Positions 32,547-45,460 of a stretch of 64,000 nucleotides of DNA are shown here, piece after piece; position 1 is the first letter of the stretch; each line of letters begins with the position of its first letter. The position numbers were made by a program, and so were the translations under genes. The notes beneath the pieces are model-generated. The model was not told the DNA's origin and did not search any database. It saw nothing but the letters and a program-made list of their open reading frames with translations. Origin of the DNA: Sycobia sp. Sy_11 (taxonomy: Eukaryota; Arthropoda; Insecta; Hymenoptera; Epichrysomallidae); assembly GCA_018907035.1 (NCBI GenBank), contig JACCIC010000015.1, positions 5,313,501 to 5,377,500 of the forward strand. The letters are read 5' to 3'.

Positions 32547-34479
32547 TGGAGGTCGCGCTTCACTTGGCGCTCCAGGGCTGCGTAGGACTGGGAAAACTAA
32601 TTTTTTGTTTCATCGGGGATCGATGTGACGACTCAATTTTCTTTCAAGTTTTTCTATACTGTTCAGCGTATAAGACAGTATTTTATCGGATTTAAAGTAT
32701 CTTAGGCCACTATTTTAGTTGTAATACAGAATAAACACAAGCAAACCATTCTAAAATATCTAAAAATCTATATGTTGTGCCACTGATTTACGAAAAGTTA
32801 CAAGAGAAATTTGCTGAAAGAAGTGAATGGTAAAAATTATGAAAAACGGACAAAAATGAATGTTTTTTGAGTTTATCTAGGAAAATATGAAAGATTTTTA
32901 AAAGTATTTCAAACAAAAATATTGTAGATCATATTACAATATTTTTTTTTGTTGGATCTATGCATTGTTTTTTCTATGAAAACGACATTTGCTTAAAAAT
33001 ACGATCTAGAGGCAGTCAATAATTATAGCCTGAAAAAAATTAATCAATGCTTTCTCGGAACATGTTACTTTTCTGAAAAGAAGCATCCATTTTGATGTGA
33101 TTAAAATTAAGTTCCTGATTGAAAGATTTGATAATTTTTATTTTACCTACACTAACAACACGGCAATAAAACTATTCAACTCGTGTCAGCAGCTATGCAT
33201 GCTTGTCTGGGATAACTCGCTGTTATTCCCCAAAATACATTGTATAAACCTTTAGAATCTTCCGGTGACTGGTCTTTAATTATATGGTAGATGTTTTGCA
33301 GTTAGCGAAATTTTTAAGTCACATAATAGAATCTGATTTTAGATTTATATATAACTGAAAATGTGACCATTTTCAAAAGTAAGCTCGTTTGCTTGAAATT
33401 TTATTTTTTCTTCTAATCCTATGTGAAAAACAGAAGTTCTTAATTAAAAAAAAAATTGTCACATCCTTTCATTGCTTTTTATCGATATTTTTGATTAACA
33501 GAACAAATCTATAAATATAATTTTTTACGTAACAAGGCGATTATCTGACAGATTTCAATTTCAAATATAGTTTATATTCTAATCGAATAGAGCATGATAC
33601 TATCTGTTTATATAAAACCTCTTAAAAATAATACAACAAAAATCATAGAATGACTAAATTATGTATTTATAGTAATATTGTAATTTTTTGCAGAAAAATT
33701 ACTTCTTATATTCTGATACCATGATAGCTTTATTATGGTATTTAAGGCACTATCATTAAGACTGTTTGGATTCTTTGCTGTGAACGAACATGTAAAAAAT
33801 TCAAGATTAATTGTCAAAAAAGCTCTTCGATTGTACTGCTATAACAATTTTTTTAACCTAAAAAATCTAAAAAAATCCACGATGTTTTGTGGGCACCTAA
33901 ATAAGAGATTATAAACCCATTATAACATTTTTTTTTGTAATTTTAATTTGACAGAGTATCACGTATATATATATATGAGGGGGTGATAGAGAAATCCAAG
34001 TTTCAGATAGATAATGTGTAAACTACACCGTTTCTTTATATTAAAAATGTTTAAATCAGTATTATTATAGTTATTCTATTTTATTAAATAGTTATATATC
34101 TATAATATTTGACTGCATATGCTTGGCCCAATTCTGAATATATTTAAAAGTTTTCAACCATCGTAATAAATAACTTTTTCATAACACGTTTTTGTTTTTT
34201 ATTTTTCATATTAAGAATCATATTACAATCATAAACGTTGTACTTCTCTATTGAATTGTCACTGTTAACCGAACTTTCTGTCCCTTTTATAGCATTATAA
34301 AACATCTATTCTTGAAATATAATGCCTCAAATGTGACACCTCTACGCGACCTATACGTTTTGTGTATTTCAAATTATGCACACAGATCCTACATTTTGAC
34401 CTGTTAAATTTATTGCCAGAATTTCAAAAAGTTTCCAAAACACTAATTTTTCGTCGCGACATAATTATCACTGCGAGAA

Positions 34480-34483
<4 letters not shown>

Positions 34484-34532
<49 letters not shown>
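34484..34532. repeat. (TA)n microsatellite at edge of a GC island
   Basis: A TA tract directly preceding the GC-rich stretch 34540-35280. Confidence 0.95.
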
Positions 34533-34534
<2 letters not shown>

Positions 34535-34539
34535 GCTCT

Positions 34540-35280
34540 TGCTCTCTCTTAAAAACGAGACTCGTCGTGGCCTTCCCCGACGCCTGTCAGCGGTCAATTT
34601 TCGTGAAGTACACTTGGCCAGGCCCCTCGCGATGTATAATAATTATAACGAAATCGACGATTTTGGACGCGACAGCGCGGCGGCCGTAATTCACGCGCCC
34701 CGAGCGCTCTGCCGCTACGGCGCTCCCTCCCCCACCACCGCTCCCATTGGACAAAACGCGCGGACGGCGCGAAAGTTTCGCGGCGAGGCCCCCTTCGGTT
34801 TTCGCCGGGCCCCCCCCCCCCCGTAATTGGTCAACGCGATTAATCGTGTCCCCATTATTCCCGGCACTGTATAACGGCGAGAAGGGGACTCGACCGATAA
34901 TCGATTCGGGCAACGGCGCTCGAGCCTCCTTCGTCCTTTCATTGTTTTCCTCGTTTTTTTGGTCGAAAGGAGAGGGGGGGGGGAGATATCGTCCGAGAAA
35001 TGGGGGAAGAGGCAATTAATCCACTTTATCTTCGGGATTGAATCGTGCGGATTTCAATCGAAGGGACAGTGGGCTTGTCACCCGCAGACGGCTCGTTTGT
35101 TCCCTCTTACATAATGCCCTTAAAAAAAAAAAAAATTTTCCTTTGTCCCGGTCCTGTCTCTCTCACGTTTCCCCCCTTTTTTTCATACGTTTTACGTCTC
35201 GTTATTAATACGAGTCTCTCGATAATCCTTACGAACGCCCTAATTCAGATCTACAATGGCAGCGTTGATGAGTAGCCGCT
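34540..35280. other. GC-rich non-coding island
   Basis: CpG-containing stretch with a run of twelve C at 34811 and a long G run near 34974-34983. It includes cgcgaaagtttcgcggcg, a motif resembled in other islands of the window. Open frames on both strands reflect composition. Confidence 0.5.
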
Positions 35281-37800
35281 TGCGGTTTTTTTTTCTGTTT
35301 TAGAAACTCCGGAGATTTTTGCGAAAGGAAAGACGAATGGGCACGTTGTATGATCCTTAAATAAATCGAAGGAGGGTTGAAATTTTTCCATAATGTTTAA
35401 TTAAAATTTGGAAAGGGCTGCTGAAAAGGCGGACTTAATTTTCATTGTTCTTTTGGATGAGTCATTGACATTAAACGAAAATGACATTTTTAATTAAGAA
35501 TAATAATTAAATAAAAGTGTGATCTGTATGTGCATAAATATGATAATAATAATATAATATTCTTATAATAGTCGGTAGTAGCTTAAGATAGATTCTCATT
35601 ATTTAATTGACTCTTCTTTGCTGACGTGATGAAGAATTATAAAGTTTTCTTTTAGTAATTTGTTAATTATTAGCTCAATCGATTTCGCCAAAAGAATTTA
35701 TTCATGACTGTGGTTTGGATACCTATGATCATTCCTTGAAGGTCAATTGAAAGTCAATTATCTTCTTCTTTAACATAGAACTAAATCTGTATTTTGATCC
35801 TGGGTTCGAAAAGAGCGAAAAATGTGCTTATTTAAGGAGATGGAGATTTTATGGAGATTTTACAATTCGAAGGTTATGGAAATCTTACTTATTCCTTTCT
35901 TTTCACGTTGCTGTACCCATGAAATAGAAAATGGTTCTGAAAACACGTATTTCATAAAATCCAGCAAGTCTTATTGGAAATATTTTTCTCTAAGTATTAT
36001 GTTTGCTATATATATTTGGTGCTAACCGATAAATAAGTCAAATGGATATTTTCAAGATAATAACGAGATTGAACGAAACGCGCACGTTATACACTATGGA
36101 ATTTTCACAACACTGTCGAATTTTCTATTCTTTCTGAATTTGGGATCAAAATATTGAATTTTATGAGACAAAACACAATAAAAGATTATACTTTTATATT
36201 ATTTGAAAAAACAATCTTGGCCATTAGTAAATTTTTTTTACCAAACCTTACAACTTTTCTGTGAATTGTTTTCTTTAATAATATGGCCTTGAAAAACGAA
36301 TTAGTATATCAGTTCTTTCGTTACATCCGATTCTATTGTACTGTTGTTTGATAAAAAGGTGACTATCAAGAAACAGAATGGAAAAACCATCAGAGTCGAA
36401 TACTTTAATTTGAATCAGTCAAAAGCACTGAATTGTAGTGTACATATTACACATATTACACCTGTGACAATCCATTCACTCGTTCATACTTTACTAAATG
36501 TCAGTCATTATTCGATTCAAATAGGAAATGGCCCAATTTAGGTTTATTTAAATTATTGAACTGCATACATTTATATTTCTAGTTTTCAGGTTGTTAAATA
36601 AATCATTTATTTCAATATTTAAAGAGAAAATTGGATCGGAAATGTTACTAATTAAATATCAAATTATTAAAAATGCTTTATTTAATATATAATTATAGAT
36701 TTCTGATTTATTTAAAAGTAGAATTAAATATGAATTATTCATTTTAATTGTTTCATGTAATCAGACATTTATAACTTTAGAATTTAATAGGATACCAGAA
36801 TAACAATACTGGAAATACTATACTATATTATATTATATTATATTATATTATATTATATTATATTATATTATATTATAGTGCTTAAATTTTATTAAATTTA
36901 TAATATATAACACATTTTACTGAAGAAAAGTAGGTTATAAAAAGTTATGACATTTTTACTGAATGATTCAAGATACGTATATACGTACTTTTTGAAAATC
37001 AATATTTGACGCCTTGTTATTCTGAATCATATCTTGTTTCTACAAAACTTCTGCACTTCCTTTGCCGTTTCTTGATATAATAATATTTTGTTTAAGGATA
37101 TGCGAATAAGTAATTTAAGTTATATGTAATAAATAATAAGTAATATAAATCCCTCTAATAAGATCGTGAAAATATATAGTTTTAGGAAATCGATATTTTT
37201 TTTTCACATTATCTTTATTCAAGGTTTCTCTAATTATTTTGTTGAAAAATGTCGCTCAAAGCTAAATAATATTATCCAACAAGAATTTGTTTTTAGAGGA
37301 AACCTTGCTGAATAAATTGACAACCATTTCTTTTCGTTTTCACGTGGATTAAAGTGACTTGCGAGCACTTACAAGGATACAGTGCTGAATAGTTTAAGTA
37401 TACATGTGTAATTTCATGAAACCTTTGCGAAATGACTTCCGACCGCGTCTAATGGATGGCAATAGCGATGGTAAACTACGAACGAATCTAAATTCAGTTA
37501 TAATGCATCGCCATAGTACTGCGCCATTGTGTACGCGCTATTTCGATCAAAATCTCCAACAGGTATGCGTCGTTTAATTCAGGTTGAAAATGAATTGTCG
37601 AGGGACAAATTGGTTAATTACAGGAATGGTATTCATTTGAAAGCATTATAATTTTTGGATGCTTAAATCTTTATGTAAATAAAATAGATAAAGGTTACAA
37701 GATGTTTATATAAGAAAATTTAAAAAATGTTCTATATATATGCGTGTGTATATAGTATAAATAATAAAAAGTAATAATAATAATAATATATAAATATTGT
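35281..37800. other. AT-rich intergenic stretch
   Basis: No coding or RNA gene is seen. It contains the pentanucleotide array at 36824-36877. Confidence 0.5.
36824..36877. repeat. (TATTA)n pentanucleotide microsatellite
   Basis: About ten perfect tandem copies of tatta. Confidence 0.95.
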
Positions 37801-38508
37801 ATCGTATTTTCATTAGCTGCACGTTAGTTCTCTCTCAATCTCTTCAAAGGGAGGTCGCGCTTTCGATGTTGGTCCCCACTCCTGCCGTGGGTTTCTCTCC
37901 GTGGTTCGCGCTGTCGTTCGTAGCGCCTTTATTCTGTTTGGTGGTGTGATGTCCCACTCCTGTGAGACAAGGACCAAAACGCAGGACAGTATTGAAGATT
38001 TTAAATATGAAAAATTAATTAAATAATTAATGAATAATTATTTAATAATTTAATTAATTGTTATAATTATGAGTAAAGTCGAAAATGATTGAATACTGAG
38101 AAATTAAATAATAAAACTACTAGTAAGGAGAGAATTAAATAATAAAAATAAATAAATGTTTATAATAAAATACGACTTTATTTAATAGAAATATAACTAG
38201 AGTTAACGCGGTGGTTCTCTAATCGTGAGTGCGTCCTTGCTCCAAAAAACTACGTCGGCCTCTCCCGCATCACATTGCAAAAATTCACCCCTAGATATCA
38301 CTGAGCCAATCGGCGCATCGCTTTTCCTTCTTTCTCCTTATTTCGAGCCGTGGTAGTTCAGCTGCAACGCGGTTTGCTGCTCATAGGTATATTGCGGGGA
38401 GTTCCAAATGCAGCCCGCAGGTGTTCGGCTGGCATTTAGCGCCGGATAGCGAGAGATTGGAATGATGGACGAAATTATAAGACATTTGTCTCAATTCTCG
38501 ATCGTATT

Positions 38509-38511
<3 letters not shown>
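37801..38511. other. Two moderately GC-rich patches separated by AT sequence
   Basis: The first patch (37840-37990) contains two related phrases, ggtccccactcctgccgtgg and gtcccactcctgtgagac. The second is 38205-38480. They may be parts of an old repeat, but no family is recognised. Confidence 0.35.

Positions 38512-38547
<36 letters not shown>
38512..38547. repeat. (TA)n microsatellite
   Basis: Pure TA tract. Confidence 0.95.
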
Positions 38548-38550
<3 letters not shown>

Positions 38551-39280
38551 CAATAATAATAATACAATTTACATTAATTACTAATTAATCCTATTTTACA
38601 TTTCTTTTCAATCATTTTTTACATATTTATTTCCAATTCCGCGTCTTTACATTCTATACATCTACGTGAAGACATGACATGTATAAAAACATAAAGACAA
38701 CTTTTACTATTGTACATTACGTCATAGTGGTCAGGCTGTTGGTCATATGCCGCTTGAGCGAGCTCGTCAAAATATATTAACTTAAATATATAGTACAATT
38801 ATAATCTTTTAATCTAAATATATTTAGTAAGAAATATTTGTTTAAGTAGAATCAGGCTGCTCGGGCCAGACTCGGAGATCGGGATCAAAGGCAGAGCTGC
38901 AAGGCTTATGACATGCATATCGGCCATGCCTATATCGTTTAAAAATCTAAGGCAGTTTTTTAAAGCTTATTTATATTTGGAAGTAATCACTAGGACAATG
39001 CAATTGTTATATTTGCATTATTTGCGTATTTCTATCAGAACAGATTAGAACAATATACTAATTAATTAAATGTTACATATATATGCAGGAGTTTTTTTGG
39101 GGTCTAATTTATATATCATGGTTTGATCCATACCTCGTGACAGAATTGTCTAGACATCTACATGATTATTATTATATAGCCTTTCAAGCAATTTTCAATG
39201 ACGTCGTTCTGCATTTTTTTTTTGAAAATTGTAGTCCATATCTTCTGTACGCACATATGCACGTATACGTATGAAAATAC
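38548..39280. other. AT-rich stretch with a small GC patch
   Basis: A GC-richer patch is at 38850-38940. No gene is recognised. Confidence 0.45.
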
Positions 39281-39761
39281 ATCAGAGCGGCGGACCTCCA
39301 AGACACACATAAATCATTCTTGTATTTAACCACAAAGGGTCGTCACGCCCAGCGGATTGAGAAAGAGCGCGCGAAGATCGATTACTATTTTCCCGAGCAG
39401 TTGCGCGTGTGACGATGAAAAATTCCTCTAGCGGCTGTACAGGAACTCTTGGCGAGCCTCTTCCGATGTTCTGCTGCGTGGCGCCGCGCCGTTGCGGGGA
39501 TTGAACGGGGCGCGATCGGCAGGGCCACGACAACGTCGCGGCAGGCGTTTCGCGGGTACTTCGGACGCGGGCCGGAAGAGCGCTGGGGCACAAGCCGATG
39601 CCTGCGGGTGAAAAAGGGGTTTAATAAACTCCGCGGTGGGCGGAGAGGGGCCGGGAGTCTCGGGCGGCGCCACGGGGACGTCAAGGGTTTTTCTGAACGA
39701 GGAAGCATTAAAAGTTTATGAAGTATACTTGTGCTGTCGCTGGTAATTGCTGTTGTTGCTA

Positions 39762-39792
<31 letters not shown>

Positions 39793-39860
39793 CAATGAGC
39801 TCGCTAATGAATATTGAATTCAGCCTGTGAAGGGAGGGGCGGGGTACAGAATTTTTTTTT
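39281..39860. other. GC-rich island with CTG repeats
   Basis: The island carries a (CTG/TTG)n tract at 39749-39793 that would read polyalanine or similar on the minus strand. Overlapping open frames exist in several phases on both strands, typical of composition rather than of a gene. Confidence 0.5.
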
Positions 39861-41117
39861 TTCGTAACTCTTGCGAAACATGAAAATAACTGCGTTTAAT
39901 TCCTTTCTCCTTTGCTTCTCCGGCAATCCACGGATACTTGAGAGGAAAGGTAATAGAGACTATTAGATTTAATAAGGGAAATACTGCAAACATATTACTA
40001 TTATTATAACGTTAGAATAATTGCTTTTTCAATTAAACATACGCTTTTCATGACCTTACAAGCATATTTCCTTACACACCTTAATTTTTTAAAAATTTTC
40101 ATTTAACAACATTTTTAATTTACAATTTATCTTAACTCTACTTTAAAACATTTAATACTTTACTCTTCATTAAATGCGCATTTTTTGCTTTATTTATAAC
40201 GAACTCTGATATTTTATTTAATATACACAATGCTTTTTGAACATACATATCCGGGATACTTCTGTTAGTTCTTTTCGCATCCAATAGAACCGGATAGTAT
40301 AATTAACCTGATTTCACTTGCCAATAAGTTCGAAATAGATCATATATAAACTCGGTAATTAAAGGTCCGTTGCGAAACGTCGAACATTGCATAGATGTAT
40401 ACTAAGCATAATGCATAATATGTTATTTTACATAATAATTTATTTCTATTTATAAAAACTTTAATTCAATGCATAAAATCAATAAAACAACTCGAATTCG
40501 ACACTCGAGCGGTAAACAGATTTTACGATAAAAGTTTTCTTTGGGAGGTGTGTAAAGTGCTTGTAGGTCTGAACTTTTTGAATTTTTTTCTCTTAATTTA
40601 GAACAACATTATAATTTATACCTGAGTTTTCCCTCTCACGAATTTTCTGAAGTAGCTTAAACGCTAAGAATACGGTGTTCTTTTTTTTTAAATTTTCTAT
40701 ATTTATAAACAAGTCGACAAAATGTACAGGATTCATTTGATTTGAATCCTGAAAAAGTTCGTCGATCATTATCTCTAAATCACTTGTTCGAGAAGCGATT
40801 GTTACTCGTTGATACATCAAATTCATCAAGGCTTCCCTACTTTTTTTCTTTTAAAACATCGTGAAAAAGAATAAAAAGCGATAATTTAAAAAAGTCGTTT
40901 TATCTGTATCCGTACGCCCGCGCGCCTCCCGTCAATCCTGCGTATACGTTCGTTTTTTTTTTTTTTTTTTTTTTTGGTGATATTTCAAAAAGGAGAGCTC
41001 GTCGGACGATAACCCCATAGTCTACCCATTTTTCCGAAATCCCCTGGCTTAGCTTAAATAGATTTTCAGATTTTGCACGTCGCGCAAAAGTTTGATACAC
41101 GCGTGGGCGCGCATTGA
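39861..41117. other. AT-rich intergenic stretch
   Basis: Nothing recognised. A minus-strand frame at 40593-40829 (78 codons) has a helical-looking composition but no known similarity and no convincing splice context. Confidence 0.45.
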
Positions 41118-43250
41118 CAGTGCCGTGTACAGCTTATGCCGGGCCTGGGACTAAATTCACATGGCGCCCCTTTCCTCACCTCGCTTTAGGTTTCGATTTC
41201 TAAAGCGTACATGGCGAAATAGCTATGTCACGTAAGGACGATCATGAAGGCGCAGTACTTTGATAAATTGCTAGGGGCAGTAATTTTATATCAATAAAAT
41301 CATTACAATATATTATAAAAATTTATTCAAATTGAATCAAAAAACCGTAGAATTAACTAAATATTTATTTTTTCTTTTCTGTATTAAAAAACTTGATTAT
41401 CCAATTATCAAAACTAATGAGGAGCTCTTTTTCGTTAGTAAAAATAGCCAATGAAGATAACATCATACATGGTAAATTAATAAATATTTTTATCGGTCTT
41501 AAAGTCTTTATACTATAATATATTATATTAATCTAATGAAAGTCAGACTGTCCTTGTTTATTATCACCCCCGAAGAATCCGAAATAAAACTTATTGCTAA
41601 AAATAAATTAGATTTATATTATAATTTCTCTTTTGACGTCAGAGGTTTCGATTGTTATTATTTTAGTTTAATATATTATAGTAAGAAGACTGTAAGACCG
41701 ATAAAAATATTTATTAATTTAATTAAAAATAGTCAACATAAGTAAAATTTTGAATTTTAAATCATACATGATAGATTTAAATAAATCTTTTATTCTTTCC
41801 AATACTGACAAAGATCGTTCGTGTTCATAATTCGCTATAGGAATAGTCATAAAAAGACTAAAGATTATTAAAATATTTTTGGAAAAACTGATACTATTAT
41901 TCATCATCCAATTTAATGCTATTATATAGGAAATATTACATTAGAATTTTTTTTATGAATTATGCAATTACAAAAAAAACCTGCCCTTTGTATTTTCGCT
42001 CGTGACAAAAATGTTTTCATTTTATTGGTAAATCTTTACTTAAATCTTTTCAATCGACATCCACTAGTCTCGTTACACTTAGTTTCAATTCCGGACCATC
42101 AGTACTTAATAAAATAGTCAGGAATCAGAATAAATTATTAGTGTTATTTTAAACTTCTCGCCGCGTCTTTAATTTCACATTAAATCTGTCTATTATAACG
42201 TAAAATTTTTACTTTTTCAACTTTTCAGACTCGCGTAAAATTTGACTTTGTCTTTCTTTGTACTCAATTTATTTATTTTATGCCCTTTACTCAAGACTAT
42301 TGAATCTTTATTATAATGCGTTGGTTGCTATAAGAGCTTTTGCGTCACTATCGTCTAAATTCAGTTTCATTTCAAAATTGAAATAAAGTAAGCAAATGGC
42401 AATAGCAATACGTTGGATAAAGCGAGATCTACGTTAATTTTCTGTAAATATTGATTTGTAAGTAGCATTAAATTTATGAAATTTAGTAGTACATAATACA
42501 GTTATGAGAGTATTTTCGAGTTTTGCAATTCCTTTCAATAAACTTGCAATGTCTTATCAAATTTACGAATTTTTTTCATTTTTTTGTGATATTTTGGTCA
42601 AACTTATAAATATCTTTTCAGAATTATTGACAGAATCTTTAGAAGTATCCCTTCACCATGACCATCTCATATTTTATAAATTCAACTTATTGTTGAATTA
42701 GACAAAAGATTATATAAGCCTTGCAATATACAAAAAATGAACATGAACCTGCATCACTACATTCTACGACACTACACTTGTCTGTTAAAAGATCAATTTG
42801 TTAAACACTTTTGAATATGCTTGCAATCCTTTAAATTGCCAATCATATCCTTGGGCATAATATTCTGTACATTAAATTTTAAAACACTATTTTTAAAATC
42901 CATTCCTTTATGATTATCTGTTTATAAAATATTGAAAAAATGCCCATACAGTCGGCCCATTTAGACAATAAATTTATAAATTCTTCGCCAATGCGAAACT
43001 TTACCCCGACACTTTTGGACATGTATAATCAATATGCTGTTTTAAAATAGGATCGTGCTGATAAATCAGCCGTAATATAATTTCAAGATAGTTGCCGTTG
43101 CAAGGAAACCGAATACTTGGTTCGTATAATAGAATCGTAATCCTCGTTCTGTTAAACAACGGATCACTGCAATGATACGGGTTCAAGATTGTAATCTAGT
43201 CTTAGCTTCAGTTTATATCATACCAATTGCTTTTATGTCGATGTCGTAAA
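41118..43250 (-). pseudogene. hAT transposase remnant (ZMYM1-like), copy 4
   Basis: Read on the minus strand from about 43190. A segment GNYLEIILRLIYQHDPILK (43040-43100) is typical of the N-terminal region of ZMYM1-like hAT proteins. After decayed sequence, the C-terminal dimerisation stretch IPIANYEHERSLSVLERIK lies at about 41785-41845. Coding similarity continues on the far side of the inserted element with SLAIFTNEKELLISFDNW near 41400-41450. The 3' end is marked by CAGTGCCG at 41118, with ggcctgggact and ggcgcccc similar to the hAT end at 22640-22692. Frameshifts and stops are many. The 5' terminus was not found. Confidence 0.6.
41472..41760. mobile_element. Inverted-repeat element, copy C (complete, 289 bp)
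   Basis: The terminal inverted repeats read taaatatttttatcggtctt from the left and the same from the reversed right end, extending with gaps over about 90 bases. The flanks carry an exact 10-base duplication atcatacatg (41462-41471 and 41761-41770). Both flanks continue one hAT coding sequence, so the target is known and the insertion is certain. There is no coding capacity; the open frame across it is chance. A 9-10 bp duplication points to a Mutator-like mobiliser rather than mariner (TA) or hAT (8 bp). Confidence 0.8.
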
Positions 43251-43623
43251 TGCCTAATATATAATCAAGATGCATTGTGCTCTTTACTATTTTCATCGAT
43301 TTTATTCCATTTTAAGAACCATTTTTTTTACAAAAGTTTTATCTTGATCATGTGAGAATTTTTTGCATGAAAAAAAAAAATCAATAACTGCACCAACAGA
43401 CAGGAAAACACGAACCAAATATTCTTCCATATTCATAAAAAATACCTCTTTTCATTGTTAAATACTCTTTTTGACATTCCATTTGAGTTTTTATTTTTGA
43501 GTATTCGAATGCTTTATGTACATAGCTTTCACCCTTTTTTATTTCATTTAGGAGGCCATAGAACAAGATCTTGATATTAAATATTTTTTAAATTTTTAGT
43601 TACAGTTTTTATCTTATGGTTAT

Positions 43624-43627
<4 letters not shown>

Positions 43628-43660
<33 letters not shown>
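43628..43660. repeat. (GT)n microsatellite
   Basis: About 16 copies of GT. Confidence 0.95.
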
Positions 43661-43663
<3 letters not shown>

Positions 43664-44325
43664 CTAAATAGTATTTGACAGTTTTTTCAAAAGACTAATA
43701 AATCGAAAGTATTGTATACAAAGACTTATTAGGAATAAGATACGCGCTGAAATTCTGAAAATATAGGATACTTATAATCCACCTCCACGATTATTACATG
43801 CAGGTGAATGCACTACTTTCTGTAATAGATTTTATGTTTGACTCCTTCATTCGATTCTTTATGTCATAAATTTTTTAAGAGTATAGGGTCCCCTGGCGTC
43901 GGGATGGTGTTTTTGAGACAAGAAGCTCTCCCCTTGATCCCGCAATACGCGTTGGTGAAATTCTTCATTATTTTCTTCATTATCGAAACCTCATACAAAC
44001 GTACATGATTTTTTTTTTTTTTAAATTTAATAATAATAATTTTGATCATCGTGCACAAAGAGCGAATTATATTATAATATTTTCTTTTGTCGATCTAGAC
44101 AAGGCACGATTGCAAAGTGGTGATAAATTAATTGTCGAGGCATAAATATTTTCGAAACTCTTTCTTATGATTTTTACAGATTCTAATGGAAAGACAATCT
44201 GATTTATTTGTGGCGAAAATGAAGTTCTTTATATATCTACGATTTAGTAAAAAGACTCTCTGTTCGTATAATATTTATTAAAGAATGAAATAAATTTTTA
44301 CAATTAAACAACAGGAACTTTTCAA

Positions 44326-44328
<3 letters not shown>

Positions 44329-44384
<56 letters not shown>
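44329..44384. repeat. (TA)n microsatellite
   Basis: Pure TA tract. Confidence 0.95.
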
Positions 44385-44389
<5 letters not shown>

Positions 44390-45460
44390 TATTTATAGAT
44401 TTCTTTTTCATTTTTCATATAATTATTTTTATTCTTTTTTTTGTAAACATACAAACGCATATCAATTATTTTTCTAAATTTATGATACTGAGGATTGTTG
44501 TAATATCCAATCCCATCCTGCAATAAAGCAATTTTAGTATACGCCTAGTTTAAAAAAGACTCTAGTGCAATATTATAAAAATTTAGAGAATTTAATTAAA
44601 ATCATATAATTCAGAAAAATATCCAGACACTCCGAAATAAAGTGTTAGAATGGGAGTTTTAATAAGCTTGAGCGTAAAAGTAATAATTGTCGTCAGCCAA
44701 TGAATATATCTAGCGTGTGCGAACGAATTATATATATATATCACGAAAGTCCTTGTAGAACGGTAAGAGTTTATTACGTAGGAATCATATTGTTCGTCAA
44801 TTATGAATTGTTTTAATTAAATATTAATATTTGTCAAAACTGATGAAACCCGTTAAATTAACGGAGATTCTTACAAAGGCAAAATATCTCATTTCAATTA
44901 CGCATTTCTCTCGGATCCTGTCAAAAGGAATGATTTAACATTTATTAATATTGCTTTCGACTTCCATGATTATTTAGTACAGCTTGCTTTTATGCAATGG
45001 AATTGCACGCATTTTTATAAAATTGATATAACTCTTTTATAAAATTTAGTATTATTTTTCTTTTATTTACGTACACAGACAGATAATTGTTTTTTTTATT
45101 GAATGCAAAATTATATTGTAAAGTTTAAAAAATAAACATATCACGATGTGTATTATGTAATAAATAAAAAGTAACTCAGAGCCAGATCATTGTAATACGT
45201 ATACGAAGTACCTTAAAAAGTAAGAACGAAGGAGTGTGAAAAAGTTTTGGTAAGAGTATTAAAGGAATGATAATTAAGGGTAGCAATGTATAGCGAAAGG
45301 AGGCGAAGAAAAGAAAACAAAATTCTAGAGAGTTTAAGCTAGAGTTTACACGGAGTAATGCTTAGAAGGAGATTTAGGCTCGTCGCAGAGGCCGAAATTT
45401 AGGAAATATTACGCAAAAGAAGATGGCGCGCGGAGAAAATTTTTCTAGAATAAATTTTAC

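Larger units (their letters stand above)
29746..34483. other. Intergenic, with microsatellites and two GC patches
   Basis: GC-richer patches are at about 30700-31100 and 31880-32460. The rest is AT-rich. TA tracts at 31119 and 32501 are listed separately. No gene is recognised. Confidence 0.5.
43251..45460. other. AT-rich intergenic stretch with microsatellites
   Basis: A (GT)n tract at 43628-43660 and a (TA)n tract at 44329-44384 are present. No gene is recognised. Confidence 0.5.

Noticed and set aside
34362..34826. 154-codon + strand open frame
   Set aside because: It runs through a (TA)n tract read as repeated Ile-Tyr and ends in a C run; composition artefact.
40593..40829. 78-codon minus-strand frame with helical composition
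   Set aside because: No recognised similarity, no convincing splice sites and an AT-rich context.
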